This document shows, piece after piece, positions 26,194 through 35,491 of a stretch of 42,046 bases of DNA. Both the position numbers and the translations under genes were made by a program. The notes beneath the pieces are model-generated. The model was not told where the DNA came from. It made no database searches and was given only the letters and a program-made list of their open reading frames with translations. Location: contig DXKH01000134.1 of the NCBI GenBank assembly GCA_019415335.1, positions 1-42,046 on the forward strand, in the 5' to 3' direction. How positions within the stretch are numbered: the stretch's first letter is position 1; each line of letters begins with the position of its first letter. Source of the stretch: Citrobacter sp. (GTDB lineage Bacteria; Pseudomonadota; Gammaproteobacteria; Enterobacterales; Enterobacteriaceae).

Positions 26194-26202
26194 CAACTCA
26201 TC

Positions 26203-26240
26203 TCAACAGACACGCTGCAATTTTGCAGCGTGTCTGTTGA
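26203..26240. terminator. long hairpin between agaI and rsmI (convergent)
   Basis: TCAACAGACACGCTGCAA at 26203-26220 is exactly complementary to TTGCAGCGTGTCTGTTGA at 26223-26240: an 18-bp perfect stem with a minimal loop, in a 49-bp convergent gap. There is no strong T-run, so it may act as a transcript-end or stabilising hairpin rather than a classical terminator. Confidence 0.7.
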
Positions 26241-26242
26241 AT

Positions 26243-27106
26243 TTACTCCCCCTGCTGCTCCAGCGCATGTTTGTACAGAGCGTTCTTTTTCACGCCGTGG
26301 ATTTCAGCCGCCAGCGCAGCGGCTTTCTTCAACGGCAACTCGGCCTGTAACAACACAAGGGTACGCAGGGCATCGGCGGGCAGTTCATCTTCCTGCGCCT
26401 TGTGCCCTTCCACAATCAGCACCATCTCGCCTTTACGCCGGTTTTCGTCCTCTTTAACCCACGCCAGCAGTTCACCCACCGGTGCACCATGGATCGTCTC
26501 CCAGGTTTTGGTTAGCTCGCGCGCCAGCACCACATAACGGGATTCGCCCCACACCGCGACCATATCTTCCAGACTATCCAGCAGACGATGCGTCGATTCA
26601 TAGAAAATCAGCGTGCGCGGCTCGGTTTCGATAGCTTTCAGCGCGTCACGGCGTCCTTTTGATTTCGCCGGTAAAAAACCTTCATAGCAGAAACGATCGG
26701 ACGGCAACCCCGCCGCGCTTAATGCGGCAATCGCCGCACAGGGACCCGGCAACGGCACCACACGGATGCCCTGCTCACGACAGGTACGCACCAGGTGGTA
26801 TCCCGGATCGTTGATCAGCGGCGTTCCGGCATCGGAAACCAACGCGATGTTCTGCCCCTCTTTCAGCTTCGCCACCAGCGTTTCCGCTTTTTGCTGCTCG
26901 TTATGATCGTGCAGGGCAAACAAGCGGGCATTAATCGCGAAATGCTGCAATAATAATCCGGTATGACGAGTATCTTCCGCGGCAATTAAATCAACGGCTT
27001 GTAACACGTCGAGCGCACGTTGGGTAATATCAGACAAATTCCCGATTGGAGTAGGTACAATAAAGAGTTGGCCGCGAGAATTCTCCGCCGATTCGTGTTG
27101 TGTCAT
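26243..27106 (-). CDS. rsmI: 16S rRNA (cytidine-1402-2'-O)-methyltransferase
   Basis: Methylates the ribose of C1402 in the decoding centre of 16S rRNA, using SAM. The 287-aa protein is a tetrapyrrole-methylase fold (TP_methylase) protein. The N-terminal [18 protein letters not shown] (about residues 14-31) is the family signature, and [13 protein letters not shown] and [14 protein letters not shown] line the SAM pocket. [20 protein letters not shown] is the third conserved block. It is divergent from lpoA with a 64-bp gap, the usual enterobacterial arrangement. Confidence 0.97.
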   Translation of the reverse strand: MTQHESAENSRGQLFIVPTPIGNLSDITQRALDVLQAVDLIAAEDTRHTGLLLQHFAINARLFALHDHNEQQKAETLVAKLKEGQNIALVSDAGTPLINDPGYHLVRTCREQGIRVVPLPGPCAAIAALSAAGLPSDRFCYEGFLPAKSKGRRDALKAIETEPRTLIFYESTHRLLDSLEDMVAVWGESRYVVLARELTKTWETIHGAPVGELLAWVKEDENRRKGEMVLIVEGHKAQEDELPADALRTLVLLQAELPLKKAAALAAEIHGVKKNALYKHALEQQGE

Positions 27107-27170
27107 TGTGTCGTCCGTATTGCCGATTTAATATTGAGCATTGCGTATAAAAAATATCACTGGATACAGT

Positions 27171-29225
27171 ATGGTACCCTTAACATTCTCTCGTTTAAAA
27201 GCCGCGCGCTGTCTGCCCATCGTTCTGGCAGCCCTGATTTTCGCCGGCTGTGGCACCCAGGCGCCCGATCAGAGCACTGCCCATATGCAGGGCACCGCAC
27301 AAGCTGATTCCGGCTTTTATCTGCAACAGATGCAGCAAAGCGCAAATGATAGCAAGACCAACTGGCAATTACTCGCCATTCGTGCACTGCTGAAAGAAGG
27401 CAAAAGCCAGCAGGCTATCGACCTGTTTAATCAGTTACCACAGGATCTGAATGATACCCAGCGTCGGGAACAATCGCTGTTAGCCGTTGAGATCAAACTG
27501 GCACAGAAAGATTTTGCCGGGGCGCAGGCGCTGCTGGAAAAGCTCACTCCATCCGATTTTGAGCAAAATCAGCAGGCCCGCTACTGGCAGGCGCAAATTG
27601 ACGCCAGCCAGGGCCGTCCGTCACTCTCACTGCTGCGCGCCCTGATTGCTCAGGAGCCATTGCTCAGCGAGAAGGATAAGCAGAAAAACATGGACGCCAC
27701 CTGGCAAGCACTGTCTGCCATGACGCAAGAGCAAGCTCAGGCGCTGGTGATCAATGCCGATGAAAACGTGCTGCAGGGCTGGCTGGATCTGCAACGCGTC
27801 TGGTTTGATAACCGCAGCGATCCGGACATGATGAAAGCGGGGATTGCCGACTGGCAAAAACGCTATCCGCAAAACCCGGGAGCAAAACTGCTGCCAACTC
27901 AACTGGTCAACGTGCAGAGCTTTAAACCCGCCTCAACCAGCAAAATTGCCCTGCTATTGCCGCTGAACGGTCAGGCAGCCGTCTTTGGTCGCACCATTCA
28001 ACAGGGTTTTGAGGCAGCCAAAAATCTCGGCACGCAACCTGTCGACGCACAGCCCGCCGTGCAACCCGCTCCGGCGGCTGCCTCTACGCCAGCAGACCCG
28101 CAGCCGCAGGCGACCGATGGTGTCGCCAGTCCTTCCCAGGCATCAGTGAGTGATTTGACCCACGACGAGCAGGCCGAACAGCCCGCCCCGGTCAGTGCGC
28201 CGCAGGCAACGCCTGCGCAGCCAGCCACCGCAAGCGCGGCGGCAAATCCATCCGCTGAACTGAAAATTTATGACACCAGCGCCCAACCGCTCGATCAGAT
28301 CCTGACGCAGGCTCAGCAGGACGGCGCGAGCATCGTGGTCGGCCCGCTGTTGAAAAACAACGTCGACGAACTGATCAAAAGCAACACCCCGCTGAACGTA
28401 CTGGCGCTTAACCAGCCGGAATCGGTACAGAGCCGGGCAAACATCTGCTACTTCGCCCTCTCACCGGAAGATGAAGCGCGTGATGCGGCGCGCCATATCC
28501 GTGAACAGGGTAAACAGTCGCCGCTGCTGCTGATCCCGCGTAGCGCGCTTGGCGATCGTGTTGCTAACGCCTTTGCCCAGGAGTGGCAAAAACTGGGTGG
28601 CGGTACGGTGTTGCAGCAGAAATTTGGCTCAACGGCAGAACTGCGTATGGGCGTTAACGGCGGTTCCGGCATTGCCTTAACCGGTAGCCCGGTTGCCGCG
28701 AGCACGCCGTCTCAACCTGGCGTCACCATTGGCAATTTAACCATTCCGGCGCCGCCAACGGATGCCCAGATTAGCGGTAACGGTGGGCGCGTGGACGCCG
28801 TGTATATTCTGGCAACGCCCAATGAGATCGCCTTCATCAAGCCGATGATCGCCATGCGCAACGGTAGCCAGAGCGGTGCAACCCTGTATGCCAGCTCGCG
28901 TAGCGCACAGGGGAATGCCGGACCTGACTTCCGCCTGGAAATGGATGGTCTGCAGTACAGCGAAATCCCGATGCTGGCAGGCGCAAACCCGTCGCTGATG
29001 CAGCAGGCGCTCAGCGCTGTGAATAACGACTACTCGCTGGCGCGCATGTATGCGATGGGCGTGGACGCCTGGTCGCTGGCAAACCATTTCTCCCAGATGC
29101 GTCAGGTGCAGGGCTTCGAAATTAACGGAAATACCGGCGCGCTGACCGCCAGTCAGGACTGTGTGATTAACAGGAAGTTATCATGGCTCCAGTACCAGCA
29201 AGGGCAGATTGTCCCCGCCAGTTAA
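27171..29225 (+). CDS. lpoA: outer-membrane lipoprotein activator of PBP1a
   Basis: Outer-membrane lipoprotein that reaches through the peptidoglycan to activate transpeptidation by PBP1a (MrcA). It is 684 aa. The signal peptide ends in the lipobox FAGC with lipidated Cys27. An N-terminal helical TPR-like domain (about residues 35-250) is followed by a periplasmic-binding-like domain. The latter is interrupted by a low-complexity Ala/Pro/Gln linker (about 290-360) that also varies in length in E. coli. The start at 27171 ([14 protein letters not shown]) matches E. coli; an upstream ATG adds residues that spoil the signal peptide. The last 43 nt overlap yraN. Confidence 0.97.
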   Translation: MVPLTFSRLKAARCLPIVLAALIFAGCGTQAPDQSTAHMQGTAQADSGFYLQQMQQSANDSKTNWQLLAIRALLKEGKSQQAIDLFNQLPQDLNDTQRREQSLLAVEIKLAQKDFAGAQALLEKLTPSDFEQNQQARYWQAQIDASQGRPSLSLLRALIAQEPLLSEKDKQKNMDATWQALSAMTQEQAQALVINADENVLQGWLDLQRVWFDNRSDPDMMKAGIADWQKRYPQNPGAKLLPTQLVNVQSFKPASTSKIALLLPLNGQAAVFGRTIQQGFEAAKNLGTQPVDAQPAVQPAPAAASTPADPQPQATDGVASPSQASVSDLTHDEQAEQPAPVSAPQATPAQPATASAAANPSAELKIYDTSAQPLDQILTQAQQDGASIVVGPLLKNNVDELIKSNTPLNVLALNQPESVQSRANICYFALSPEDEARDAARHIREQGKQSPLLLIPRSALGDRVANAFAQEWQKLGGGTVLQQKFGSTAELRMGVNGGSGIALTGSPVAASTPSQPGVTIGNLTIPAPPTDAQISGNGGRVDAVYILATPNEIAFIKPMIAMRNGSQSGATLYASSRSAQGNAGPDFRLEMDGLQYSEIPMLAGANPSLMQQALSAVNNDYSLARMYAMGVDAWSLANHFSQMRQVQGFEINGNTGALTASQDCVINRKLSWLQYQQGQIVPAS

Positions 29226-29578
29226 CGAGCAAACAGGCCGGTGACACGTGGGAAACCACTGCGCGTCGTTGGCTGGAGTGCAAGGGACTGCATTTTATCG
29301 CCGCCAACGTGCATGAACGCGGCGGCGAGATCGACCTGATTATGCGTGATGGCAAGACAACCGTCTTTATTGAGGTCCGCTACCGACGCTCTGCCGCGTT
29401 CGGCGGTGCCGCTGCCAGTGTGACGCGCAGCAAGCAACGCAAATTATTACAGGCTGCCCGCTTGTGGCTCGCACGCCACAATGGGAGTTTTGATACTGTG
29501 GATTGCCGGTTCGATGTGTTAGCCTTCACCGGAAATGATGTTGAGTGGTTCAGGAATGCGTTTACCGACTGCTCATAA
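29183..29578 (+). CDS. yraN: YraN/UPF0102 endonuclease-like protein
   Basis: A 131-aa protein of the UPF0102 family, with a restriction-endonuclease-like (PD-(D/E)XK) core. [23 protein letters not shown] contains the Asp and Glu-x-Lys/Arg type residues (about residues 47-69), and [19 protein letters not shown] follows. The biological role is unknown; some relatives have been linked to DNA uptake or repair. It starts within lpoA and is co-transcribed with it. Confidence 0.94.
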   Translation: MAPVPARADCPRQLTSKQAGDTWETTARRWLECKGLHFIAANVHERGGEIDLIMRDGKTTVFIEVRYRRSAAFGGAAASVTRSKQRKLLQAARLWLARHNGSFDTVDCRFDVLAFTGNDVEWFRNAFTDCS

Positions 29579-29627
29579 TTGAAGATTCAGAGCGGGCTCA
29601 TTGGGCGTATATTGTTGCAGCCAGTCT

Positions 29628-29697
29628 GGACACGGACAGCGCGGAACACCCGGAGCGTACTTGTCGTACGTGAGGAGTGTGAGCACTGCCCTGGTCC
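29628..29697. repeat. large imperfect palindrome between yraN and diaA
   Basis: GGACACGGACAGCGC (29628-29642) pairs with GCACTGCCCTGGTCC (29683-29697) at 12 of 15 positions, and the centre is a perfect CGTAC-TTGTC-GTACG (29656-29670). I recall similar palindromes in other enterobacterial intergenic regions but cannot name the class. It lies 50 bp after the yraN stop and could terminate or process the transcript before diaA. Confidence 0.6.
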
Positions 29698-29744
29698 AAA
29701 ATGGCAAATAAAATAGCCTAATGGATTAGCTCTTAAGGATTAGC

Positions 29745-30335
29745 GTGTTAGACAGAATTAAAGTCTGCTTTACCGAAAGCATTCAAACTCAAATTGCCGC
29801 GGCAGAAGCCCTCCCGGATGCTATCTCTCGTGCCGCCATGACGCTGGTTCATTCACTGCTCAATGGCAACAAAATTCTCTGTTGTGGTAATGGGACATCC
29901 GCCGCCAACGCACAGCATTTTGCTGCCAGCATGATCAACCGTTTTGAAACAGAACGCCCTAGTTTACCCGCGATTGCACTAAATACGGATAATGTGGTCT
30001 TAACAGCGATTGCCAACGACCGTCTACATGACGAGGTGTATGCAAAACAGGTTCGGGCGTTGGGTCATGCGGGCGATGTCTTACTGGCCATCTCGACGCG
30101 CGGCAACAGCCGCGATATCGTGAAGGCCGTGGAAGCTGCCGTCACACGAGACATGACGATTGTGGCACTGACCGGATATGACGGAGGTGAACTGGCTGGT
30201 CTGTTAGGGCCACAGGATGTTGAGATCCGCATCCCTTCGCATCACAGCGCGCGCATTCAGGAAATGCATATGCTGACGGTAAACTGCCTGTGCGATCTGA
30301 TCGATAACACGCTTTTCCCCCACCAGGATGATTAA
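29745..30335 (+). CDS. diaA: DnaA initiator-associating protein
   Basis: Homotetrameric SIS-domain protein that binds DnaA and promotes timely initiation at oriC. It is 196 aa, as in E. coli, and nearly identical. The SIS fold shows [20 protein letters not shown] (about residues 45-64) and [19 protein letters not shown]. The start is GTG at 29745 with AAGGA 5 nt upstream. It resembles GmhA phosphoheptose isomerase but belongs to the DiaA branch. dolP follows 9 bp later. Confidence 0.97.
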   Translation: MLDRIKVCFTESIQTQIAAAEALPDAISRAAMTLVHSLLNGNKILCCGNGTSAANAQHFAASMINRFETERPSLPAIALNTDNVVLTAIANDRLHDEVYAKQVRALGHAGDVLLAISTRGNSRDIVKAVEAAVTRDMTIVALTGYDGGELAGLLGPQDVEIRIPSHHSARIQEMHMLTVNCLCDLIDNTLFPHQDD

Positions 30336-30344
30336 GGAGTACAC

Positions 30345-30920
30345 ATGAAGGCTTTATCGCCAATCGCAGTCCTTATTTCTGCTCTGCTGTTGCAAGGTTG
30401 TGTGGCCGCCGCTGTTGTCGGTACCGCCGCCGTTGGTACTAAAGCAGCTACAGACCCACGTAGCGTAGGCACTCAGGTGGACGATGGAACCCTGGAAGTG
30501 CGCGTCAACAGTGCGCTGTCGAAAGATGCTCAGATCAAGAAAGAAACGCGCATTAACGTGACGGCTTATCAGGGTAAAGTGCTGCTGGTCGGCCAGTCGC
30601 CGAATAGCGAACTCTCCTCACGGGCTAAACAGATTGCCATGGGCGTCGACGGGACCACCGAAGTCTATAACGAGATCCGTCAGGGTGAGCCGATTGGCAT
30701 GGGCACCGCCTCGAACGACACCTGGATCACCACCAAAGTACGCTCTCAGTTACTGACCAGCGACCAGGTGAAATCCTCCAACGTGAAGGTGACAACCGAA
30801 AACGGAGAAGTGTTCCTGTTAGGCCTGGTGACCGAACGTGAAGCCAAAGCCGCAGCGGATATCGCCAGCCGGGTCAGCGGCGTGAAGCGCGTGACCACGG
30901 CGTTTACGTTTATCAAATAA
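30345..30920 (+). CDS. dolP: outer-membrane lipoprotein with two BON domains
   Basis: DolP (formerly YraP) binds anionic phospholipid at division sites and supports outer-membrane integrity and BamA function. The 191-aa protein has signal peptide MKALSPIAVLISALLLQGC with lipidated Cys19. Two BON domains follow, at about residues 45-115 and 124-191 (DGTLEVRVNSALSKDAQIKK and NDTWITTKVRSQLLTSDQV begin them). AAGGAG precedes the ATG. It is co-transcribed with diaA and belongs to the sigma-E regulon in E. coli. Confidence 0.97.
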   Translation: MKALSPIAVLISALLLQGCVAAAVVGTAAVGTKAATDPRSVGTQVDDGTLEVRVNSALSKDAQIKKETRINVTAYQGKVLLVGQSPNSELSSRAKQIAMGVDGTTEVYNEIRQGEPIGMGTASNDTWITTKVRSQLLTSDQVKSSNVKVTTENGEVFLLGLVTEREAKAAADIASRVSGVKRVTTAFTFIK

Positions 30921-30930
30921 GTAAGTTGTG

Positions 30931-31049
30931 TGCCGGATGACGGCGTAAACGCCTTATCCGGCCTACAGAATGTATTAGCGAAGCGCCCCCGGCATTCAAC
31001 AGAATGTACGATGACCGTAGGCCGGGTAAGCGAAGCGCCCCCGGCATTC
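30931..31049. repeat. BIME with an internal direct repeat, dolP-yraQ gap
   Basis: REP unit GCCGGATGACGGCG to TATCCGGCCTAC (30932-30966), then REP-like unit GTAGGCCGGGTAAGCG to CCCCCGGCA (about 31018-31046). A perfect 21-bp direct repeat (AGCGAAGCGCCCCC followed by GGCATTC) is at 30977-30997 and 31029-31049, showing unit duplication. It lies between convergent genes. Confidence 0.88.
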
Positions 31050-31054
31050 CTGTT

Positions 31055-32092
31055 TTATATCAACGCAATACTTCCCACTATCACACCCGAAATCACCACC
31101 AGCACCGCCGTTAACCACAGCGCTTTTGCCGGGAATGCTTTACGCAGCATGATCAGCGACGGCAGGCTGACAGCGGGTAATGTCATCAGCAGTGCCAGCG
31201 CAGGCGCAGTCCCCATCCCTGCCAGCATCATGGTCTGCACAATAGGGATTTCTGCCGCGGTCGGGATCACAAACAGACAACCGGCTACCGCCAGCGCAAT
31301 CACCCACAGCAGACTGTTATCGATCGCGCCATCCGCATGCGGGAAAAGCCAGACGCGCGCAGCACCCAGTACCAGCACCGCCAGAATGTAGACCGGAATA
31401 GTGCTCCAGAACAGTGTCCATAGCGCGCGGCCCCAGCGAACAAAGAACCCATCCTGTGCATCCGGCTGCGCGATTTCCACCGGCAACTCCGCCTGCGGAG
31501 GCTCTTTTACCCATTTTTGTACCAGCGTCGCCACCACCAGCACCATCGCCAGTCCAGCGACCAGGCGGATCGCCGCGAAATGCCAGCCGAGGACAAAGCC
31601 CATAAACACCAGCGTCGCCGGATTTAAGAGCGGATTCCCCATCCAGAAAGCCAGTGCCCCGCCCATCGAAACCTGCTGGCGACGCATCCCCGCCGCCACC
31701 GGTGCAGCGCAGCAGGTGCACATCATGCCAGGCAGAGAGAACAGCGTCCCGAACAGCGTGCCGCGAAAACGCGCTTGCCCGAGCGTACGTAACAGCCAGT
31801 CACGCGGGATCAGAACCTGAATCAGCGAGCCGAGGATCACCCCCAATACCGCAGCCTTCCAGACCGCAATGAAATAGACCATGGCGTAGTCCCAGGCCGC
31901 CTGCCATGGGTTCGCATCGGCCTGCGCCAGAATAGATTTACCGATACTGTGAGTTTCTGCGGCAGTGAAGGCCTTCCCGTAATAAGGCTGCCATTTCACA
32001 TACCAGAGACCGACGATGACGACGAGAAAGAAAAGAGCGGGTTTCCACCATTGAAACGGTGTTGCCGCCTGAGATGAAGACTGACCAGCCAT
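31055..32092 (-). CDS. yraQ: predicted inner-membrane permease, ArsP/DUF318 family
   Basis: A 345-aa polytopic membrane protein, as E. coli YraQ. About eight hydrophobic segments are visible in two groups. The family motif LPGMMCTCCAAPVAAGMRRQ (about residues 118-137), with the Cys-Thr-Cys-Cys cluster, and AFWMGNPLLNPATLVFMGF are present. Members of this family (ArsP) export organoarsenicals; the substrate of YraQ is unknown. The gene is convergent with dolP. Confidence 0.9.
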   Translation of the reverse strand: MAGQSSSQAATPFQWWKPALFFLVVIVGLWYVKWQPYYGKAFTAAETHSIGKSILAQADANPWQAAWDYAMVYFIAVWKAAVLGVILGSLIQVLIPRDWLLRTLGQARFRGTLFGTLFSLPGMMCTCCAAPVAAGMRRQQVSMGGALAFWMGNPLLNPATLVFMGFVLGWHFAAIRLVAGLAMVLVVATLVQKWVKEPPQAELPVEIAQPDAQDGFFVRWGRALWTLFWSTIPVYILAVLVLGAARVWLFPHADGAIDNSLLWVIALAVAGCLFVIPTAAEIPIVQTMMLAGMGTAPALALLMTLPAVSLPSLIMLRKAFPAKALWLTAVLVVISGVIVGSIALI

Positions 32093-32168
32093 AGCATTCC
32101 CCAGGGAGTGTGAGAGTAATAAGCCGGGGAATACTACGCCTTTGGGAAATGTTTGGAAACGTTATATT

Positions 32169-32193
32169 TGCCGGATGCCTTATCTGGCCTACG
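32169..32193. repeat. single degenerate REP unit, yraR-yraQ gap
   Basis: TGCCGGATG-CCTTATCTGG-CCTACG is a shortened REP with one mismatch in the stem. It lies just after the yraR stop. Confidence 0.65.
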
Positions 32194-32202
32194 GTTCACG
32201 CG

Positions 32203-32838
32203 TCAGACGGCTCTTTCCCGCAGTTGAGACGAGGTCAGGATCGTCACGCCGTCGTGTTCAGGTGCCAGCGCTTCTGCCAGCATCGCGCGCGCCACGTCCC
32301 GCGCGTCAATCGACTTCCAGTTGCCCGGTAGTAGCCGGAACAACGGCGAAAAAAGGGTTTCAGTGAACCGCTGTCGGGTCCGGTCGCCGAGCAGCATCGA
32401 TGGACGCGCAATCGTCAGCCTTGGCCAATCTTGCGCGATTAGCGCCTCTTCCATCTCCCCTTTTACGCGGTTATAGAAAAACGGCGAATGGGCGTTGGCC
32501 CCCATCGCGCTCACCACCAGCATATGCTGTGCACCCAGACGACGGCCGGTCAACGCGGTGTCGACCACCAGCGTATAGTCGGCATGGATAAACGCCTCTT
32601 TGCTGCCAGCCTCCCGGCGGGTCGTGCCCAGGCAGCAAAAAACAATATCGACAGGATCGGTGACCTGCGCCAGCGCATCGGTCAGTTGCGGATCGTGGGG
32701 ATTATAGACGCCAGGCATGTCCGCCAGCGGACGTCGCGTCGGCGCGGCAATGGAATGGATCTTCGGTTCATTAATCAGCATCCGCAGCAAATGCCCACCA
32801 ACCAACCCGGTTGCCCCGGTAATCAGTACCTGACTCAT
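32203..32838 (-). CDS. yraR: NAD(P)-binding SDR-like protein, atypical
   Basis: A 211-aa Rossmann-fold protein similar to E. coli YraR and to eukaryotic TIP30/HTATIP2. The dinucleotide signature [18 protein letters not shown] starts at residue 4. [13 protein letters not shown] and the [13 protein letters not shown]yr-x3-Lys pair follow. The function is unknown. The start MSQVLITG at 32838 is preferred over an ATG 45 nt upstream because of length, a GAAAGGAG ribosome site and the family N-terminus. It is encoded on the same strand as yraQ, upstream of it. Confidence 0.93.
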   Translation of the reverse strand: MSQVLITGATGLVGGHLLRMLINEPKIHSIAAPTRRPLADMPGVYNPHDPQLTDALAQVTDPVDIVFCCLGTTRREAGSKEAFIHADYTLVVDTALTGRRLGAQHMLVVSAMGANAHSPFFYNRVKGEMEEALIAQDWPRLTIARPSMLLGDRTRQRFTETLFSPLFRLLPGNWKSIDARDVARAMLAEALAPEHDGVTILTSSQLRERAV

Positions 32839-32966
32839 CCTCACTCCTTTCCAGAATAGTCCGCCTTGCGCCCTCAGTCTCATCGACCAGGCTTATTAGT
32901 TCACAGTGTAATTATCCATCATCATGGAAAAATTGCCTTATCCAATGCCAATATCGCGGAGGACAC

Positions 32967-33485
32967 ATGAGTAAGAAGATTGCTGTTTTGATCACTGACG
33001 AGTTTGAGGATTCAGAATTCACCTCACCCGCTGCAGAATTTCGCCAGGCCGGGCATGAGGTCATTACGATTGAAAAACAGGCGGGTAAAACGGTGAAAGG
33101 CAAAAAAGGCGAGGCCAGCGTCACCATTGATAAAGCGATTGATGAGGTCCGGCCTGCTGATTTTGATGCCCTGCTGTTACCTGGCGGTCACTCTCCGGAT
33201 TACCTGCGAGGTGACGAACGCTTCGTCACCTTTACGCGCGATTTCGTGAACACCGGTAAACCGGTCTTCGCCATCTGCCACGGGCCACAGCTACTGATCA
33301 GCGCCGATGTCATTCGTGGTCGTAAACTCACAGCGGTGAAACCGATCATTATCGATGTGAAAAATGCGGGTGCGGAATTTTACGATCAGGACGTCGTGGT
33401 TGATAAAGACCAACTGGTAACCAGTCGTACCCCAGACGATCTGCCGGCGTTCAATCGCGAAGCATTACGTATCCTCGGTGCCTGA
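32967..33485 (+). CDS. yhbO: DJ-1/PfpI family protein deglycase
   Basis: A stress-protective class I glutamine-amidotransferase-like protein, reported to remove methylglyoxal/glyoxal adducts (the deglycase activity is debated). It is 172 aa, identical in length to E. coli YhbO. The nucleophile elbow is [10 protein letters not shown] with Cys104 and His105, and [19 protein letters not shown] is the conserved upstream block. GCGGAGGA precedes the ATG. Its 3' end overlaps convergent yhbP by 21 bp. Confidence 0.96.
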   Translation: MSKKIAVLITDEFEDSEFTSPAAEFRQAGHEVITIEKQAGKTVKGKKGEASVTIDKAIDEVRPADFDALLLPGGHSPDYLRGDERFVTFTRDFVNTGKPVFAICHGPQLLISADVIRGRKLTAVKPIIIDVKNAGAEFYDQDVVVDKDQLVTSRTPDDLPAFNREALRILGA

Positions 33486-33908
33486 CTGACGTAACCAAAC
33501 CAACTTTTTACCAAATCCCAGGGTGTTGTCGGTGAACTTGAGTTCATCCAGGCGGATTTCCCATACTGGCGCGGACAGCATTCTGGCAACCGGGAAGCGA
33601 CGGAGATAGGCCTGTCGCGCGGCGTCGCTTTCTTCCCCTGTCAGTTGACGAATCTCGCCTTTAAACTGCACACCGCGAATCAATGCAACCGTTTTGGGTT
33701 GACCGTTTACGGTTCCCGCAACGGGGGCCTGCGGGCCTGACATCTGCGCATGGCGTGTTTTCTCTTCCGTCAGCAGATAAAAAACCACCTTTTTAGCGTC
33801 GAAGAGATAAAACGCATTTGCACACCACAGTTCGCCTTCATGATGCACGCACCAGGTCACAACGTGTTGTTTCGCCAGCCAACGACTGATCGCAGTGAGT
33901 GTTTCCAT
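33465..33908 (-). CDS. yhbP: UPF0306 family protein, flavin-reductase/PNPOx-like fold
   Basis: A 147-aa protein of the UPF0306 family, similar to E. coli YhbP; predicted split-barrel FMN-binding fold. Recognisable blocks are [20 protein letters not shown] near the N-terminus and [20 protein letters not shown] in the middle. The function is unknown. It converges on and overlaps yhbO, and diverges from yhbQ. Confidence 0.92.
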   Translation of the reverse strand: METLTAISRWLAKQHVVTWCVHHEGELWCANAFYLFDAKKVVFYLLTEEKTRHAQMSGPQAPVAGTVNGQPKTVALIRGVQFKGEIRQLTGEESDAARQAYLRRFPVARMLSAPVWEIRLDELKFTDNTLGFGKKLVWLRQSGTEDT

Positions 33909-33960
33909 CTCGGTTCTCTTTTATACTGGATGCCAGAAACGTAACACGCCGAAGGCCATG

Positions 33961-34263
33961 ATGACACCCTGGTATCTCTATCTGATCCGCACCGCCGACA
34001 ATGCCCTGTATACCGGGATCACGACCGACGTGACGCGCCGCTACCAACAGCATCAACGTGGCAAAGGCGCGAAGGCGCTACGGGGAAAAGGGGAATTGAC
34101 GCTGGCATTTTCCGCACCGGTTGGCGATCGTTCACTGGCGTTACGCGCAGAATACCGGGTCAAGAAACTCACCAAGCGACAGAAAGAGCGGTTGGTTGCA
34201 GAAGGCGAAGGGTTTGCAGCGCTACTGAACGACCTGCAAACCCCGGCGCTTAAAAACGATTAA
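33961..34263 (+). CDS. yhbQ: GIY-YIG domain protein
   Basis: A 100-aa single-domain GIY-YIG nuclease-superfamily protein. The catalytic pattern [20 protein letters not shown] supplies the LYL...YTG version of GIY...YIG, followed by [19 protein letters not shown] with the conserved Arg. Small members like this have been reported to act on damaged or branched DNA; the physiological role is unclear. The start at 33961 (MTPWYLYL) matches E. coli; a longer form from 33895 would overlap the yhbP start on the other strand. The 3' end overlaps yhbS by 14 bp. Confidence 0.93.
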   Translation: MTPWYLYLIRTADNALYTGITTDVTRRYQQHQRGKGAKALRGKGELTLAFSAPVGDRSLALRAEYRVKKLTKRQKERLVAEGEGFAALLNDLQTPALKND

Positions 34264-34753
34264 AGTGATCGTGATACTCGACCAGACCCGTAACGCCGCT
34301 TAGCGCGTCTTCCGCTAAACGATGTACCTGGAACGCGCTTTCGGTGCCCGGCCAGCGGCAATGCAGATCGTAATGGGCGGCCAGTTCAAAACCAAAGCGG
34401 CTGTACAGTGCCGGATCGCCCAGGGTGACCACGGCGGCATAGCCAAATTCGTTGAGCGAATCCAGTCCTTCATAAACCAGTTGGCGCGCCAGACCTTGCC
34501 CACGGTAGTTTTCATCGATCGCCAATGGCGCCATACCGACCCACTGCAGATCTTCACCCTGCACGTCGACGGGGCTAAATGCCACGTAACCCACCACCTG
34601 ACCTTCATCGTCGGTGGCGACCAGACCGAGCGTCAGAAAACCATCTTCACGTAGATCGTGAACCAGTTTCGCTTCCGCATCGCTTTCGAATGAACGACGC
34701 AGCAGGGCATCAATGCCGGGTGCGTCAATGGGAATTTCTACTCGAATCAGCAT
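34250..34753 (-). CDS. yhbS: GNAT-family N-acetyltransferase
   Basis: A 167-aa acetyl-CoA-dependent acetyltransferase fold protein similar to E. coli YhbS. The GNAT core is visible as [20 protein letters not shown] (about residues 72-91; the R/Q-x2-G-x-G/A acetyl-CoA loop), then [31 protein letters not shown] split over the next block. The substrate is unknown. It overlaps the end of ubiT by 7 nt, so the two are co-translated, and converges on yhbQ. Confidence 0.93.
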   Translation of the reverse strand: MLIRVEIPIDAPGIDALLRRSFESDAEAKLVHDLREDGFLTLGLVATDDEGQVVGYVAFSPVDVQGEDLQWVGMAPLAIDENYRGQGLARQLVYEGLDSLNEFGYAAVVTLGDPALYSRFGFELAAHYDLHCRWPGTESAFQVHRLAEDALSGVTGLVEYHDHFNRF

Positions 34754-35271
34754 GGTTCACCTACCGATGTTTGTTTGGTTTCTGGCGAGTATTTCATGCC
34801 CGCCTCAACAAAATCCGCCAGTTGCAGCAGCATAACGCGCAACGCTTTGGGCATCTGCTCCAGCTCAATGGCATCCATCAGGTTTTTCACATACAACCCT
34901 AACTCCGTATCCCCTTCGATTACCAGGCGGCGCTGGAAGAAGAGCGTATCCGGATCCTGCTTACGCGCGGCGATCATCAACAGATCGCTGGCATCAGCGC
35001 TAAAACTCACGTCGGCTTGCGCATCCTCGCTGACGATCAGTTTGTCATTCTCAACCGAGGTATACCACTTCAGGCCGATATCGCGAACCGTAATGCTTAA
35101 CCAACGGCCTTCCAGGAATTCCAGTTCACCGTCTGCCAGGGCCTGGCGAAACTGCCAGCTCAGGACCTGTTCCAGAACCTGGCGTTGCAGTGCAAAGGGC
35201 GTCAGTTTAACTGGCACACTCATCAGAGACGGACCGAAATGTACTAAGCGTGAACGCAGCTTATCTAACAC
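34747..35271 (-). CDS. ubiT: anaerobic ubiquinone biosynthesis accessory factor, SCP2 domain
   Basis: UbiT (YhbT) is a lipid-binding SCP2 protein that works with UbiU and UbiV in O2-independent ubiquinone synthesis, probably presenting hydrophobic intermediates. The 174-aa protein has an SCP2 domain spanning about residues 30-140, with ADVSFSADASDLLMIAARKQ and DPDTLFFQRRLVIEGDTELG as the conserved part. The start is GTG at 35271, with GGGAG 8 nt upstream; this gives the E. coli length, while an in-frame TTG at 35292 is unlikely. It is divergent from ubiU. Confidence 0.94.
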   Translation of the reverse strand: MLDKLRSRLVHFGPSLMSVPVKLTPFALQRQVLEQVLSWQFRQALADGELEFLEGRWLSITVRDIGLKWYTSVENDKLIVSEDAQADVSFSADASDLLMIAARKQDPDTLFFQRRLVIEGDTELGLYVKNLMDAIELEQMPKALRVMLLQLADFVEAGMKYSPETKQTSVGEPC

Positions 35272-35491
35272 GAGCTTTACTCCCTGTTTCAATTATCCTG
35301 CTATTTTGCCATATCAGATAAACGACATAGCGGCGTAAATCAACAATTGCGTACGAAATCTCTACCTCTTTATTACTGATATCAATACGACTTTAACTGC
35401 CTTAAATCAAAAATTGTCGCAGCAAGGTTAACTAAAATCCTTGTTCGTTAACAATTATGCGTCCCAGGCGGCGCAATCTTCAGGATAAATT
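35272..35491. promoter_or_regulatory. ubiT-ubiU divergent promoter region, possible FNR half-sites
   Basis: A 220-bp gap. ATCAA half-sites of the FNR box (TTGAT-N4-ATCAA) appear near 35337, 35382 and 35406, but no full palindrome is convincing. FNR control of ubiUVT is known in E. coli; here the sites are only suggestive. Confidence 0.4.

Noticed and set aside
28020..28260. Possible frameshift or foreign insert in lpoA
   Set aside because: The Ala/Pro/Gln-rich segment stays in frame and corresponds to the variable linker known in LpoA.
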